64,000 bases of DNA from Deinandra increscens subsp. villosa (lineage: Eukaryota; Streptophyta; Magnoliopsida; Asterales; Asteraceae). Below, one piece after another: positions 33,743 through 47,147 of the stretch. Position numbers and translations under genes: made by a program. The notes beneath the pieces were generated by a model. That model ran no database searches. It had not been told where the DNA came from and was given only the letters and a program-made list of their open reading frames with translations. The stretch's first letter is position 1; every line of letters starts with the position of its first letter. The DNA lies in NCBI GenBank assembly GCA_039602395.1, contig JBCNJP010000024.1, positions 3,175,731 through 3,239,730 on the forward strand, read 5' to 3'.

Positions 33743-36700
33743 TAATTCGCCTCAACTAACAGGACGGGGAGTAACCATACAAATGCGGATCACATCACGC
33801 GGGATGTTCTCCGAGGGACATCTATCTTCTTTGGGGCTACCACGTAACCCTGATGCCTTCCCTGGCATCAGACCAAATGAATTATCTCATTTGATCAACA
33901 AACTTTTCTCATCACCCAAGTTGGCGAAAAATAGGAAGTCATGTTCCTGTTGCTGCGATAAGTCACGGATTGGACAAGTCCAATCCCTATATCAGATTCT
34001 CCGAAGGGGAAGTTGGGGGTTTTCTGCTAGAACCGAACACAACTAAATGCCCTTTATCAAGGGACTTAAACCGAATGCCCTCCGCAATGTGACGAATCCG
34101 TCACAACTCACGGTTCTAGCATACACAATCCCTATATGCGTCCTAATGCAAAGGTCACAACTATCACTTAAGGGACCTAACTTAGGTCTAACAAATAAGT
34201 TGTGTAGCACAAATACACAACAGTCACACATAATGTCAACATATCAAGACATCGTAGCTGGTTCCACGTCACACGAACCATCGAGTCAACTTCGCAACAT
34301 CCTCGTCACAACAACTCGACATCCTGCTAGGGCGACGTGCGTTCGTTTCGGGCTATCCCAACAATACGAACCCAAGAAGCACACAGCTTCAGAGGCGTTC
34401 CAACAAAACAGACTCACGAAGCACACGGCTTCGGATCTATCCCAACAAGGTGGACACATGAAGCACACAGCTTCGGGTCTGTCCCAACAAGACAAAACGG
34501 ACACACGAAGCATATAGCTTCGGATCTGTCCCAACAAGACAAAACGGACACACGAAGCATACAGCTTCGGATCCGTCCTAACAAGACAAAACGGACACAC
34601 GAAGCATACAGCTTCAGATTTGTCCCAACAAGACAAAAGGGACACACGAAGCATACGGCTTCAGATCTGTCCCAACAAGATAATGCGGACCCCCGAAACT
34701 AGGCGACGTCATTTTTAAAGCAGTGGCCGCACCCTGACCCACAAAAATCCAACAGTCCTATTGACCGCATGTCAATATGATGGACTCATTAATTCAATAT
34801 GATCTATCATTAATTCCCAAGGATGCTCGAAGTACTCGTCACCGGTCTTTGCCATTATTGACGACCTAAAGATTCCTTCCACAATTTCAACATTCCGTTA
34901 CAAGCCAACGGGCTACACTAGCCAAGGATATTAGATCCTTACTCCATGAAAAACAAAGCACCTTGCTCTAAACAACCGATCACGACCATATGAGTCCGGA
35001 GAGATCAACGGGTTACTAGTGGAACACAACATCACTATACAACGTACAACTTCTACTCACAAGATTACAATGGGTCTTTGTCTTATCGGTCGAGCAAATT
35101 GGGTGCATATAAAAAAACAACTTTCCGTCTCTCCCCTCCTTCGCGTAGTGCGAAGGTCAACAATATTTTCGGTCACATACCGATTCCCATGTTTTTTCGT
35201 TACTTGAAGACCACCAATTATAACAAGTTGTGCATCACAATACACAATTTAAACACATAAAGGCCTTAAACTTAGTTCCCAAAATGTTCCAATTTAACAA
35301 ACCAATCTCAAAATTTTCAAAGCTACTCATAGCCGTATCTGTTTCGCCTTCTCTGGAACTACAAAATCTATGCCGACAGCCTCTCGGCCTTATGAACTTG
35401 GAAGCTCTATTCGATCCACCAAACCATAAATCCCGAGGGATACACGAAGCACTTTGCTCAAAAGTCTTTGTCATCCCTAAATTGGATCAACTAGAATCCT
35501 CAAGCATTGGTTGCCCTTCACCGAGCGGAGTGCATACTCAACGGTACTCCTTGTAACCCTATTTCCAAAACTAACAAATCGTTACTCTACACTTTCAAAG
35601 TGTCGCCTATAATCTTATTTTGACGTGCGTCAAAATTCCAAGGTAAATATCCTCATGAAGTATCGCGTTACTCCTAATCAGTTTCCACAAGTCATGATCA
35701 ATCTTAACGCTTACTCACCAAATTCCACACTAAATTTCATGACCACCATGGGGTCTCACATTCCATATGTACAGAGTCCAAGCCAGTAAGTCTTCACTCT
35801 TGATGCAGGGTTCAATCCTATTCTAGAATATCCAAAATCTCTACATATTCCACTACACACTTAGTTGGATTAACGCATCATCACAACTTTGTCAAGTCTT
35901 CCTTCGCATCAAACAAATACATCAATATGTCTTCAAAACACACTCATAACCGTCGCGGTCATAGTCGATTCATCCTACTTGATGATGCATTCTTGCCATA
36001 CTTTAGGTGACTATCTTGCCTTTATTTGGCAGTTTAATCGACTTAATACATTTTCAACTTATCATAATTGACAGCACATCAATCACCACACACTTGTGGT
36101 CTCCACGCCTACTCTCCGCACCTACCCGATTTAGGTGTCGTAAACCATTATGCCAAAAGTGCTTATATATAGGGCTTATCGCAGCTATCCTACCACACCT
36201 TAGACACAACGCTAAATGCACCATTACCTGGCACGTGCATGTCCACATATTCGCGTTTCAACCTTTGATCCACTACCGTTCAGTAGTGTATAAACAATAC
36301 AAACTTCAAACACATATTCACCTTCGTACATTCATGCACGTCCGCAGTTCCTACCTGGCCTTGTATAACTCTATGCGTTGCCAGATCCAACATATAGTTA
36401 TACCAAAATCCTTTCCTTACCCTTCCTGGTAAAACTTAAACATTTGCCATCCTTAGGTCCTGCTCTGTAGCAATTCTACTACTAGACCTTACTATCCCGC
36501 ACCACAAATCATCATCTGAATCGCTAAACGAATCGACATCATGATGTCGTACAAAGGATTAAATCTTTCATGACAGTCGTTGTCAAGTTACTTAAACCTC
36601 ATTGGGTTAAGCGATGGATTTAAGAGGGATAATTCCAATCATGGACGATCCATGTCTCCGTCGAGGAAACTAGCTAAATGGTTTGTGTTAACCACTAGCT

Positions 36701-38539
36701 CTGGGATTCTCCTCCAGATTTAGAATATAAGCACAATATTAGAGAAAGCACGAGGTTAGCGTCACACTCAACGCTTGAGATTACGTGACAATTACTTGTG
36801 TGAAAATTTTCCACGATGATCGAATGACTTACTTGTCTCAGCTTCCAATCCTCTGCACTTTAATGATTGCTCACACAAGTATGGAGACGGTACGAACCAG
36901 AATACCGTACATTAGGATAGAAAGAAGAGCACTTTCAGCGATGGTGCCACCTCTGCTGAATCATATTAACAAGACCAACCACGAATGGTCGTGCGACAAA
37001 TGAAGATTTAATCAGCTATGCAAAGTTGATTGAACAAAGTGATCAGATCACGAGTCATAAATGATCTGAATGTAAGATTGTTTACACAAGAGAGGTTTAA
37101 AATGAGCTAGAATATATATGATCGACCGCATCGAAGAGAAGAGGAATAAGAAAAGAAGAAGATTATGTCGTCATTTGTTGCTGCTCCATGCCTTGTTGTC
37201 ATTTAGTACGATTTGTTAACTCCTTCCTACGCCACGTTGAGTAGAAACAAGCGTCGTCGTCATGTCGTTGTTAGATGTCTTCCGTTAAGCTCCGTTATGT
37301 CTTCTAAATCTTCATTATATCAGTCTTGATTGTCTTAACCTTCATTTGCAATCCACTTTGTCTAACTACTCCCAGTCAACTCGCTGAGAGTATGCGGTTA
37401 AACTATTCCGCCCACTGCGAAAAATTTTATCTAAGGAGGGTTTGTTAAGCCTTTCTTCAACTTGGAACAAGCGAGGAAAAATTCAAACGCATGAATCTAG
37501 AACATAGCACCAATATATTCCAACATCGCACATACTTGTGACCTATCACTTTGCCAAAAATCCTTTTTAATCAGGCATAACACCCTATTCCGATTGCGGA
37601 TGTCCTTCCGACATCCGTCTCAGCCAATGACAAACAGTGATACTTCTAGAGGTGATTTACATCACCACAAGACACATAACAAATTCACAACAAAGCAGTC
37701 AATCAAAGCAAACCCTACTGTGTCAAACTACAGTGCACAAGAAACTAAATAAGGCAATTCCTATGTACTATCACCAGCACCAAATGTGAATTTATACACA
37801 GAGCATGCAAGCAGTCATATAATACAGTTATAGCACATAGGCACACGTAAAGCAAATATCATTGATCATGAATAATTAAATCTCTGAAATACGAGTCCAA
37901 AAACTTACTCATTTAGGCTTTAACTATTAACTATCTGGTGTTTTCCTAACCCTGGTCGTAGTCTTTGCAGCTGGTCATGCATCCCATACTACAAGACTGT
38001 CCAGGCGACTTGACCATTCGAGTACACCAAAGAATTCTTAAGTCCTAGGGGCAACATACCCTAAATGACAATACTCTTAGCATTAATCGATTTAGTGGGG
38101 TTCACTAACGCCTTCGCACACCTGTGGGCTCAGTAGTTAGGTTGATCAAGTCTAACCCCTGCCGACCTTGTGCGAATTCGTAGTAGCTGCCCACATGACC
38201 TAAAAATGCTTCAGGCATTGCCAAAGGTACTAATCCACAATTAAACCATGCAACTCACACTAGTGCCAATGTGTCATATACTAATGAAGCATAAACAAGG
38301 ACCTCTACAGACTATCAACATCTATATGTCTGGTAGGGTTCATCAAACCTAGTGCACCTGTGGGTACGGATGACAGTTTGCGAGGCTGTAACCCGCACCG
38401 ACCTTACACTAATCTTTGATCGCTGCCTAGCACACAAATATCTGCCTAAGTCTCGCAACGTCTACTTACTAGCCTTAGAGCCGTTATAGGTTCAAGCTTA
38501 GGGGTTTCTATCTGAACACCTAATCTGCTGAAACCTTGG
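33743..38539 (-). other. interior of gypsy3, no coding capacity seen
   Basis: No retroelement protein motif in six frames. ORFs up to 156 aa (33600-34517) overlap in several frames around a tandem repeat and look like by-products. 38000-38440 contains two related ~240-base blocks (both with CACCTGTGGG and a CCGACCTT segment). Confidence 0.6.
34365..34690. repeat. tandem repeat, 41-47-bp unit with hairpin
   Basis: About seven units. A typical unit carries CACGAAGCATACAGCTTCGG, so GAAGC and GCTTC form a short hairpin, followed by TGTCCCAACAAGACAAAACG. The later units have a 47-bp period and the earlier ones are shorter. The overlapping ORFs here (34286-34702) are repeat artefacts. Confidence 0.85.
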
Positions 38540-38551
38540 GCTCTGATACCA
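38540..38551 (-). other. primer-binding site, gypsy3
   Basis: The minus strand reads TGGTATCAGAGC, three bases from the LTR end (GGGTGTGACA). Confidence 0.9.
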
Positions 38552-38554
38552 ACC

Positions 38555-41500
38555 TGTCACACCCCACTCCGCGGCCACCACCATGGGGAGGGTGTGGGAC
38601 CGGCTGCCCGTATCAGAACACCCGGAAGCAAACATATATCTTATCTTAGAACGGGCTGACCAGTCCAAACAATGAAACGAGGGGACATACCCAAGCGTCA
38701 ACCACCTATGAGAGGGTTACTTATACTCAATCTCATTGGTGCACTATTGTATTCTCTGAATTTCATTGGGCCCAGATTCTCTAAGACTGGTACAACACCG
38801 TAGACCGCGAACTTAGGCTACCCCAACCGCTAGGTCTTGCACACATCAAGTCTAGCCCATCCCCACCTATCCTTCAGATCAACCCAGTAGTTACTTACCT
38901 GCATATGAACCAAAAACACATCAACAACAAACATTGTTGGTGAGTCGTAGCAGTTGACTCCAAAACAGTCTAAAAACATATCCAATACACAGTGCCTGTG
39001 ATAAATACCATTAGGGTCAAACCAGCAATCGGAGGAAACTCGGAGCGACTTTCCCGAGCCCCTCCTCATGTTTCAAACATATACGACATCATCTCAACCA
39101 ACACAAGTAACCAAAAGGGGCCCAAAACAATGGGTATGCGACACCTTGATCTACCTACAAAGCTGTGAGGATACGCATATGCCACGTGGCCTTGCTCCTC
39201 AATTCCAGGAACAAAACAAGAACGGCCTAAATTGACCCAACGCTTCCCAAACGCGGTAACACCGCAGGTACCGAAACATAAACGCGGTGGGATTCCACCG
39301 GCACCTCAAGTCACGATATAAAACACAACACAGTATTGAAAACAAAAATAATGTTTAGGCACGATTCATATGCACCCCAAAAACATGATAAGTAAAATAG
39401 GGGAAACTATAACTCACAGTTGGTCCAGCATACAAATTGAAGGTTAGGCAACTCGACAATGCATCAAGCTCGGAGAATCTGATGACCTAAACAAACATAG
39501 GTACCTTTAATTTAACACATCAATAATACTGGTTAGACTCGGTTGTGCTCCGCGCCCAAATATATATACGATACATCCGTAGGTTGAAGTCCCGATACGA
39601 CCGGATGTCCTAATACAGTCGTACGGCTTAAACCCGGATACGATCGTATTTATCTGTCTATTTCTAAATAGACAGTTTCTGTCAGACACGGTGGTATTGC
39701 CCTTAGTGGCAATACGACCGTGTGGCTTTATTGACAGATTATCTAATCTAACGAATCTCTCGGATCTCGAACGGTTATATTTTATTATCCTTAGAATATT
39801 CTCCGAATTTATAACTTAAATATCTATACATAGATACTTATTCGATTACGTTCCTTATGATGTTATCATTTTTACAAAGGTAGAATCGTGCCTTTTATCC
39901 ACATAAAATCATAATCTTGTATACATAAAATCATAACTTCGTTTAGATAAAATGATAAACTTTATTACATAAAATCATAGGTTTTGCTCAACATAAAATC
40001 ATAATTCGTATAGAGTTTTCAAACCGGATAATATATAGTTAAATATCTCGTCTTTATCTGGTTTTATGTTTTATGAAACTTTATAGAGTTTTACATAAAA
40101 TAATATAAGTTTTCCAATTTATTATTCACATAAAATCATACATTCTATTACATGAAATCATACATTCTATTACATTAAATCATACATTTCATTAACATAA
40201 AATGATATTGTTCATCTACATAATCTTATAATATTAGTTATCACAAAACTATAATTTTATTACATAAAATGATAACTTTTATACATATGTTTATTCATTT
40301 ACATTTCACATGAAATGATAGCAAAACTTATATATATATATATATATATCCTTTTTTCTTATTTATTTTTATATTAGTAACAATAATATGTTCGGGTTTA
40401 CAATCGTTCCTCACACGATGCGTATACAAAGTTACTAATATGATAACCAAGTAACGAACATGGTTATACCTTCCGGTCGGTTTGCGAACCCGGACCCGGT
40501 TAACCGTAAAACCCGACGATATCCGATTCGAACGCAAGATTAGTCCATTCTGCACGATTTTTCGCCACGAACAATAATCCTGTGTCAGTTTTCTGAGTTG
40601 ACCACGTTTGACCCATGAAAAATGTTGACCAGAATGTTTGACTGAGTCAACTCGGTTGACTCAGCACCGAGTTGACTCGGTTTATCCCCAAATGCGCATA
40701 ACACCTCAAAAAAAAAAAAAAAAACCAAAATCATTTCTATAAGAATTGTAGTCCAACCATCACCATCACTGCCACTGTTCCGGCGGCCGGAGACTATGGC
40801 CGCCGCCGGATCGTCTCAGAAGCGCCGTGAACCACCTCCACTCACCATCTATCATCATCCAAAGTCATCATATGTCCAGATTTGTGCAAGAAACCCACAT
40901 GCATGAACAAATCGAGACTCAAGGAGTGCAAAAAACTAAAAATGGAAGAAGAAACATGAAACCTGGACTGATTTCTTACCTCTAGTCGCGTCTGGGTCGT
41001 CAGAGGACGAAATAGGCAGAAAAGGGGCGCCGCCGCCCAGCGGCGGAACCCTAGCCACGATTAGCTGTTACCGCCGCCGTTTGGGACCGGAAACGAGCTC
41101 GGGAACCACGAAATTAAGCCGGAGAAACGAAGGGGAGCAGAAAAGGGGCGCCGCTGCCGCCCAGCGGCGGAACCCTAGATGAATAACGCGGCGGCGCGAC
41201 CGCTTGTTGAAGGTCGCGGCTGTTGGCCGCTTCTGCTGCTCTTCGAGACCGGAACAACAGTTACGGGAGCACGGGTATGCAACCAGAAGAAGAAAGGAGG
41301 AAAAATGGGGGAGAAAACGTCGGCCGCCGCCGTACCTCCGCCAGAGACTGCCGCCGCCGACTGGGAAAGTCGCCGGAAAATCGAGGGGAGCCTTAGGCTC
41401 TCTCGGTTTTTTTCTCAACCCACACACACCACACCTTTAAGTGTGTTTAGTGATTTTTAGAGTAAATGAGAAAATGAGGTTAAAGGGATTTAAATAACTC

Positions 41501-42405
41501 CAAATAATTCTAGGAGTATCACACTGCAATTCAGTAATATATATCTGATCACAATGAACATTAATCGTCTTGTAAATTATCCGTGATAATTTCGTCATGA
41601 CTGTAATATTATGAATCCCATGTAAAAATTCTCGGAATATGTAATACATCATATTAAACATAATCTGGTGAACCTTCGGTTTAACTCGCGGTATAAAGCG
41701 CGTATACGACGCGACGCGTATACCGTTTACCTCCGTTTCGCGAACCGAACACATCTCCACGGCTGTAATTCTCAGTAAACACTCTGAAAAATATTTATAA
41801 CTCCACAGAGTCGTTAAATTAATCTTAAACAATTAAATAATCAATTTTGGTTATTCTCGCGTAATCGAACAGTTTACCAATTTCACCGGTTCCTACGGTT
41901 ATCCTTTCCAACGACCAGAACATCAATGATTAAGTATCCGGCACTTCCAAACACTCTAATTCAACCTCAGTGACTATTCTGTAACTACCGGTGATGCACG
42001 CGCGTTAAGCGCCGTTTGCCGTTTCCGTTCGCACACACCACATGTAAACATCTTAATAGACTTTCTGAAAAATATTAACGTCCGTGTTAATATAACCATT
42101 ATTAAAATCGCTCGAACCAACGTATTTACATTAACGTCTGGTTATCCGACATGTTTACCGATTAAACAACGAACTTTACCGGTTTACACCGAATTCAACT
42201 TTTTATCGTTCCACAACATTTCCAGCAACATAACAATCACCAAAAATACTTTTGGCAACTTATCCGGACATCGGATATTTGAATTGGGCCATTGCTGGGC
42301 CGCAAGTCTCCAAATGGGCCCTAACGGGCCTAACTGGGCTCAACAGTCCAGTTCATTAATCGGAAAAATTTCCCTCTAATTTACCGGAATTAACCAGGTG
42401 TTACA
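38555..42405 (-). repeat. 5' LTR of gypsy3
   Basis: 3851 bp. On the minus strand it starts TGTAACACCTGG and ends GGGTGTGACA. A GC-rich part (40790-41400) has two copies of a CAGAAAAGGGGCGCCGC segment (about 41017 and 41138). The ACATAAAATCATAA array is at about 39900-40275, with (TA)n at 40329-40348. The ORFs here are short and overlapping. Confidence 0.85.
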
Positions 42406-42623
42406 TACGGCCACCAATGAATGTTGACTTCTAGACTCACAAACTCTCTCTAATCTAGATACAATACACGAGACACAAGGTAGCATAGGGATATGCTCTA
42501 AAAATCTTCAGCAACACTGCATCCGACCTTCAACTTGAAATTTTGTCAGAGATAGAGCTTGCATGGCTGGATCAATCTTGAACAATCTTTGAACTTCAAG
42601 ATCCACTTGTGAAAGATATAACA
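42406..42623 (-). repeat. part of 3' LTR of copia3
   Basis: 42406-42505 matches 54975-55072 (ACGGCCACCAATGAA..., ACACGAGACACAAGGTAGCA). The following TATAACA end abuts a polypurine tract (minus strand GAAAGGGGAAGTT, 42624-42638). The left part of the LTR was displaced by gypsy3 and would lie beyond the gap. Confidence 0.6.
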
Positions 42624-44656
42624 AACTTCCCCTTTCACCATGCTTGAGTCTTGTCACACAGAATAACCTGCAATTTCAGTTGACAGAAACGCGGCTTTCC
42701 TTTTCTTTGGAAAATTAATTTAATCTCGGCGCAAAACTTCTCTTCGAGAATCCAAGATATAGTTTTGAAATCATATTTTTGTATGTGGTGTCGATCGATC
42801 GAAAACAAATAAGAAATAAATCTTTTGCCTTTTTGAAACTTTATACCAAAACACACCGAAAATCTTTTTAATTTTTCTAAGTTTATGCTAAAACACACCT
42901 AAAATCTTTTTGGATTTTTAGATATGAAACATAAATGCAATACCGAATCAGACACTATTTTTGTCTTTTGTGAGAAAGGTCACAACTTGGGATCATATTG
43001 AACATAACATGATGAACTACACTTTAATTTCAATTACTTTAGCGCATAAGTCATGTCGATTGCTGGTATAATTTGTCCATCTTAAACTCAGGCACAATCA
43101 TACTCATAACATCTGGATATGTTATTGTATTGATTAGATTTGCTTTGACCAGTGTACCCCACACTATCAGACATACTCAGATATTTATCTGCTTATCACA
43201 CTTTCTTATTTCACTTGTGATTTAATACATAGTGCTTGTATTCACGATTCGGTCAACTGTGTTCATGCAAAAAGAAATAAGAACGTTAAATCGTCAACCT
43301 TAAGGTTGATCTTTCGACACACAGATAAGGCCTCGGATTTAACAAAATAAGAAAATAAAAACAAGTTGAAATTGTATCACTCAACAACAATCAGGTTGGT
43401 ACTCCCGTACACGCAGAGAAAGTCCAATGAGTTATACGAATACCAAAGAAAATAAAATAGAACGTCAAACGAACAACAATCAGGTCGGTCTTGTGGACAC
43501 GTAGAGAAAGTCCGATCGTTTGACAAAATAAAGAAAATCAAACAAGTTTAAATCTTTGCAAAATGAACACATGTATACACAGTGATTTCTCATTTTTCTT
43601 TTTTCACATATCTTTTTCTTGATATCATGAGATAGGCATCAAGATGTTGTCCACTTGGTCAAACATTAGTATTTAGTGAATATCACATCTGAATACGTTC
43701 TGATTTAATGCCGAGCCTACCAAGCACATCGAACAATGATCTTATGGTTTTTTCATCTATTTTATCCATGAGTCAGACACATAAGCCAATGTACCATTAT
43801 TTCCCAATCATTTTGGATACAATTTCTCATTTTTTATTGTTTTTGTATTTTTCTGTTTTTCAATGTTTTGTATTTTTTCGTTTTCTCCCCCCTTAAAATG
43901 AAAACTCTATTTTTGGATTTTTCATTTTAATACAAACACAAAGAAATTATTTTTGGGTTGCAATTTTCTCCCCTTAAACGACATACGGAATATGAAAGAA
44001 AGAAAATTGACCAATCGATATTGATACCTTCCAGTTTAAGCTTTCCGAAAAACTTCTAGTTTTGAAATATGAAGCATTCAATTTAAGTTAAGCAGGAGAC
44101 TCCACTATTAGTAACTGCTTAAAGCTTTAAACTTCACAATCACCGACATGTCTTCTTGAAGTAACCTGCACACTGGATTTAAAGATCAGTATTCAAATGA
44201 CCCGAAGCACACAGCTTATGGTCGACCAGTGTCTTTCAAGAGGATTTTGAGGGTCAAACCGGAGGGTATTCGCCGTTAGGCTAGTAAAAGTCTAGATCTC
44301 GTTGAGACGGTCGTTTTGGCTGGTATTGGGTTCCATAACTCTAAACGGTTCTCAAGTTACGTTAGTTTTCGTGAACACAAGTATTTTGCCAGCGTACCAA
44401 AACTAGTCTCAGCGTACCAAACTATTGACTTACGTACCAACCTTTATCAGTGGACCAAACCAACTCAACGTACCAATAGCGGACAAGAATAAGCTACATA
44501 CCAAATCAAGCAGCGTACCAAATCAAGCAGCGTACCACTTTGGTACGGCGTAACTACTAGTGTACCAAAAAACAACCGTCCCGTACCAACTTTGAAGATT
44601 GTCGTGCGTACCAAACACCAGCGTACCAGAATTCTATGAAGATTACCTAGCGTACT
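42624..44656 (-). mobile_element. interior of copia3, no coding capacity
   Basis: About 2.0 kb from polypurine tract to the gypsy4 insertion site. There is no gag or pol; the ORFs at 42635-42898 and 43708-43896 have no motif. 43380-43560 contains two similar AACAATCAGGT...ACGTAGAGAAAGTCC blocks. 44390-44656 holds about eleven CGTACCA units (usually GCGTACCAAA). With the piece right of gypsy4 (54421-54700) the interior is only about 2.3 kb, so copia3 is non-autonomous. Confidence 0.6.
44390..44656 (-). repeat. copia3 leader with iterated GCGTACCA
   Basis: About eleven irregularly spaced CGTACCA units on the plus strand, continuing with two more at 54438-54470 beyond gypsy4. The copia3 LTR carries the same motif as three palindromic pairs (GTACCAATTGGTAC type) at about 54940-54985, just upstream of its TATA box. 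Confidence 0.75.
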
Positions 44657-46999
44657 TGTAACACCCCAACCCAAATAGAGTTGACGTGTCACTCATACAG
44701 TAAACAGAGATAGCAACAATCCAAAAGTACTTAATAAAATACTTAAAATCCAAAAATCCAGGTTTTTAAGCGAAAACATGTCAAGTTCAAAGGAAGAAAT
44801 AAGTTAAAATAAATCAGTTTTAAAAACTCTTGCACTTCTCTCGTCCTATCCAGTTTTACTCTCTCTTGATCTCTTTCCCCTTATCCCCAGAAGTACCTGT
44901 CATAAAAATAAAGAAGACACAAGAAAAGAAAACGGCTGAGCCAAAAATTGCTCAGTAACGGTAGAACAATAGCAGTACAATGTAACACTGACAAAACAAC
45001 AAATATACGACTCAGAAGAAAAATGAATGAGACGTATCAATAAGGAAATACCCATTTGAGCCAGTAACAGTAACAGTAACAATATGTACATTGGCTGCAG
45101 CCCTAATGTACCAGTAATGTGATATGGGAGTGTGGGCACACACACCTAACCAATTCACCAAATAACAGTAATTTTCCTAGGATCGATCCATACGCCTCTA
45201 ATTAACTAACTAGTGCAACAACTTAGCACATCATTAACTACTTCGAGACGCCGTGACTAATCGCTCTGCCACAGATAGAGCACGTCAAAAGGTGCCACAA
45301 TTGACGCCCTATGGTCCCCATAGGTGGATATGCTCGGGTATTGAGGCCAAATAAAACGGTCACATATGCAAGTAAATATATAAAAGTCTCTATAACCTTA
45401 ACTCTAAGGTTTGTAACGATGTCCAAATATAATGGGAACATGCGATAACGAGTACAAAGGGATCTATCCTATCGCATGTAAACAATTTCAATAAAACAGT
45501 ACGGTACAATGTAACGATATTCAATGAAAACGGTATGACACTAATCATTCGATGAGGCAAATTCAATAATTCCACTTTGAAGCAATGAATTACGAACTCA
45601 ACAAAAACAAATAAAGAAGCTACGAGGAAAGGGTCGAAAAACCGCACCTTAGCTTATAAGGGAACAAATCAAAAGGAATGCTATGCCGATCTCAAATACC
45701 ACGAGGACCTACGGTTAATTTATATTAGAATTTCAATTCATTTGCACGTTAAATTGTTAATAGAGTTTCATGCCCTTAAAAATGTTTGAATCAATCTGTA
45801 CCTTTTTTTAAAAAACGACGACAAAGAAATTTTTCATGATGCATATTATAAATACAATTTTGTTTTACAAGATCTTAAAAGTTTAAACTAAATATTCCAC
45901 CAACTAATCACAACTTGGAAACAAGTGATTTCTTAAATACAGGGACAACGAAACCTTGTTTAGAATATAATGTATCATTTTTTTGTAAAATTTAGATAAC
46001 CGATCATAATATGTTTACATAGGTTAATTATACTAATATTAAAACAACATTCTAGATTTGCATATTTCAATGCCATACGGTGTGGTCCCATACAACCCCA
46101 TACATCCCCTCCTATAAATTTATGGTATCTGATTAACCAAGCACCCATACCCCCATCATCTTCATATCGTTGCAGGTTTTACATGATTTTCACCATAGAC
46201 GCAAAACCAATATTTTATTTATTTACTATTATTATTATTTTTATATGAACACGCTATTTCAAAGGTGCATAACAGGACATGAACAGATCGCATGGTACCT
46301 TGAATCCGATAAAGAAAACAACTGATGATTGACGGGATACGAGTCGCCGAAGATCTTCTAACAACAAGTTGATGACTGGACCGACGGAAACGATAGCGTT
46401 GGTTCGAGTTTGATCAATAAAAGGTTTAGCCGCTGTAATTCGGGGAGGTTAATGGTCGTAATAGTTAGTTAAGAAGGAAAGGAATCGACTGTAAACAAAT
46501 ATATACTATCTACCTCAGTTCGAGTAGCAGTGAGACGGAATAGATTTACTTGATCCGAACCCGTGGTCGATCTACGGTGGTAGTCAGGTGATGGTCCTGG
46601 GTCCGGTCCACATGTCGTCGAAGTTCTTGTACGGCAGAGCACGGTGAAACGACAATCAAGAGGCCATGGAAATTTGAAGAATGGTGGGTTTTCTGTGACC
46701 GAATGATTTGAGGGTTCGAGGAGTATAAATTGCCGATCGGAAAGTCGGTTGAACAAAGAGTCACATTCAGATTCTCTCGGAAGTTTGTTGAACGGAGATA
46801 AAATTTAGATAATGAAGAGCTTGGACCTGATTTGACCTTGAAAGTCAAAATAGGAATTTTTAAATTATTATTGTTAATTATTTTTTTTTTTGAAATCTAC
46901 GTGAACATGGGCATTCCAATTTAAAAATAAATTTTTTTTTTTCCTGTAGTTATTATCAATTTTTATTTTATTTTATTTATTGATTAATCGGGTATTTCA
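44657..46999 (-). repeat. 3' LTR of gypsy4
   Basis: 2343 bp, plus strand TGTAACACCCCAACC...GGTATTTCA. The ORFs inside (44900-45145, 45238-45647, 46469-46848) recur in the other LTR and have no known domain. Confidence 0.95.
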
Positions 47000-47013
47000 A
47001 TTCTTCCCCTCTA
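47000..47013 (-). other. polypurine tract, gypsy4
   Basis: The minus strand reads AGAGGGGAAGAAT immediately before the LTR start TGAAATACCC. Confidence 0.85.
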
Positions 47014-47147
47014 AAAATAATTTCGTCCTCGAAATTCTAGGTCGGCATAGCAAGAACCTTGTACGACATATTTGACAATGCAATTTTATAAGCACATAGG
47101 ACTTTAAACACGTATAACGCTAGCAATCAAATTCAGTCAACATACCT

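Larger units (their letters stand above)
31920..42405 (-). mobile_element. non-coding Ty3/gypsy element (gypsy3), left end in gap
   Basis: A minus-strand element. The 3' LTR is on the left (31920-33712, truncated by the gap), then PPT, a 4.84-kb interior, PBS and a 3.85-kb 5' LTR on the right (38555-42405). There are no gag-pol motifs, so it is a second large non-autonomous derivative. The right flank (TACGG...) is LTR sequence of copia3, so it inserted there. The left flank is hidden in the gap. Confidence 0.8.

Noticed and set aside
34365..34690. CRISPR-like array
   Set aside because: Units are directly tandem with no unique spacers, and this is a plant retroelement interior.
33600..34702. 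ORFs up to 156 aa in the gypsy3 interior
   Set aside because: Open on both strands around the tandem repeat; Cys/Trp-rich frames are repeat by-products, not a toxin or zinc-finger gene.
41068..41460. GC-rich overlapping ORFs of 78-119 aa
   Set aside because: Three frames open together in the GC-rich block of the gypsy3 LTR; no motif.
44900..46848. Conserved ORFs of 67-100 aa, repeated at 52311-54259
   Set aside because: Conservation is explained by the two near-identical gypsy4 LTRs; no domain and no coding signal beyond that.
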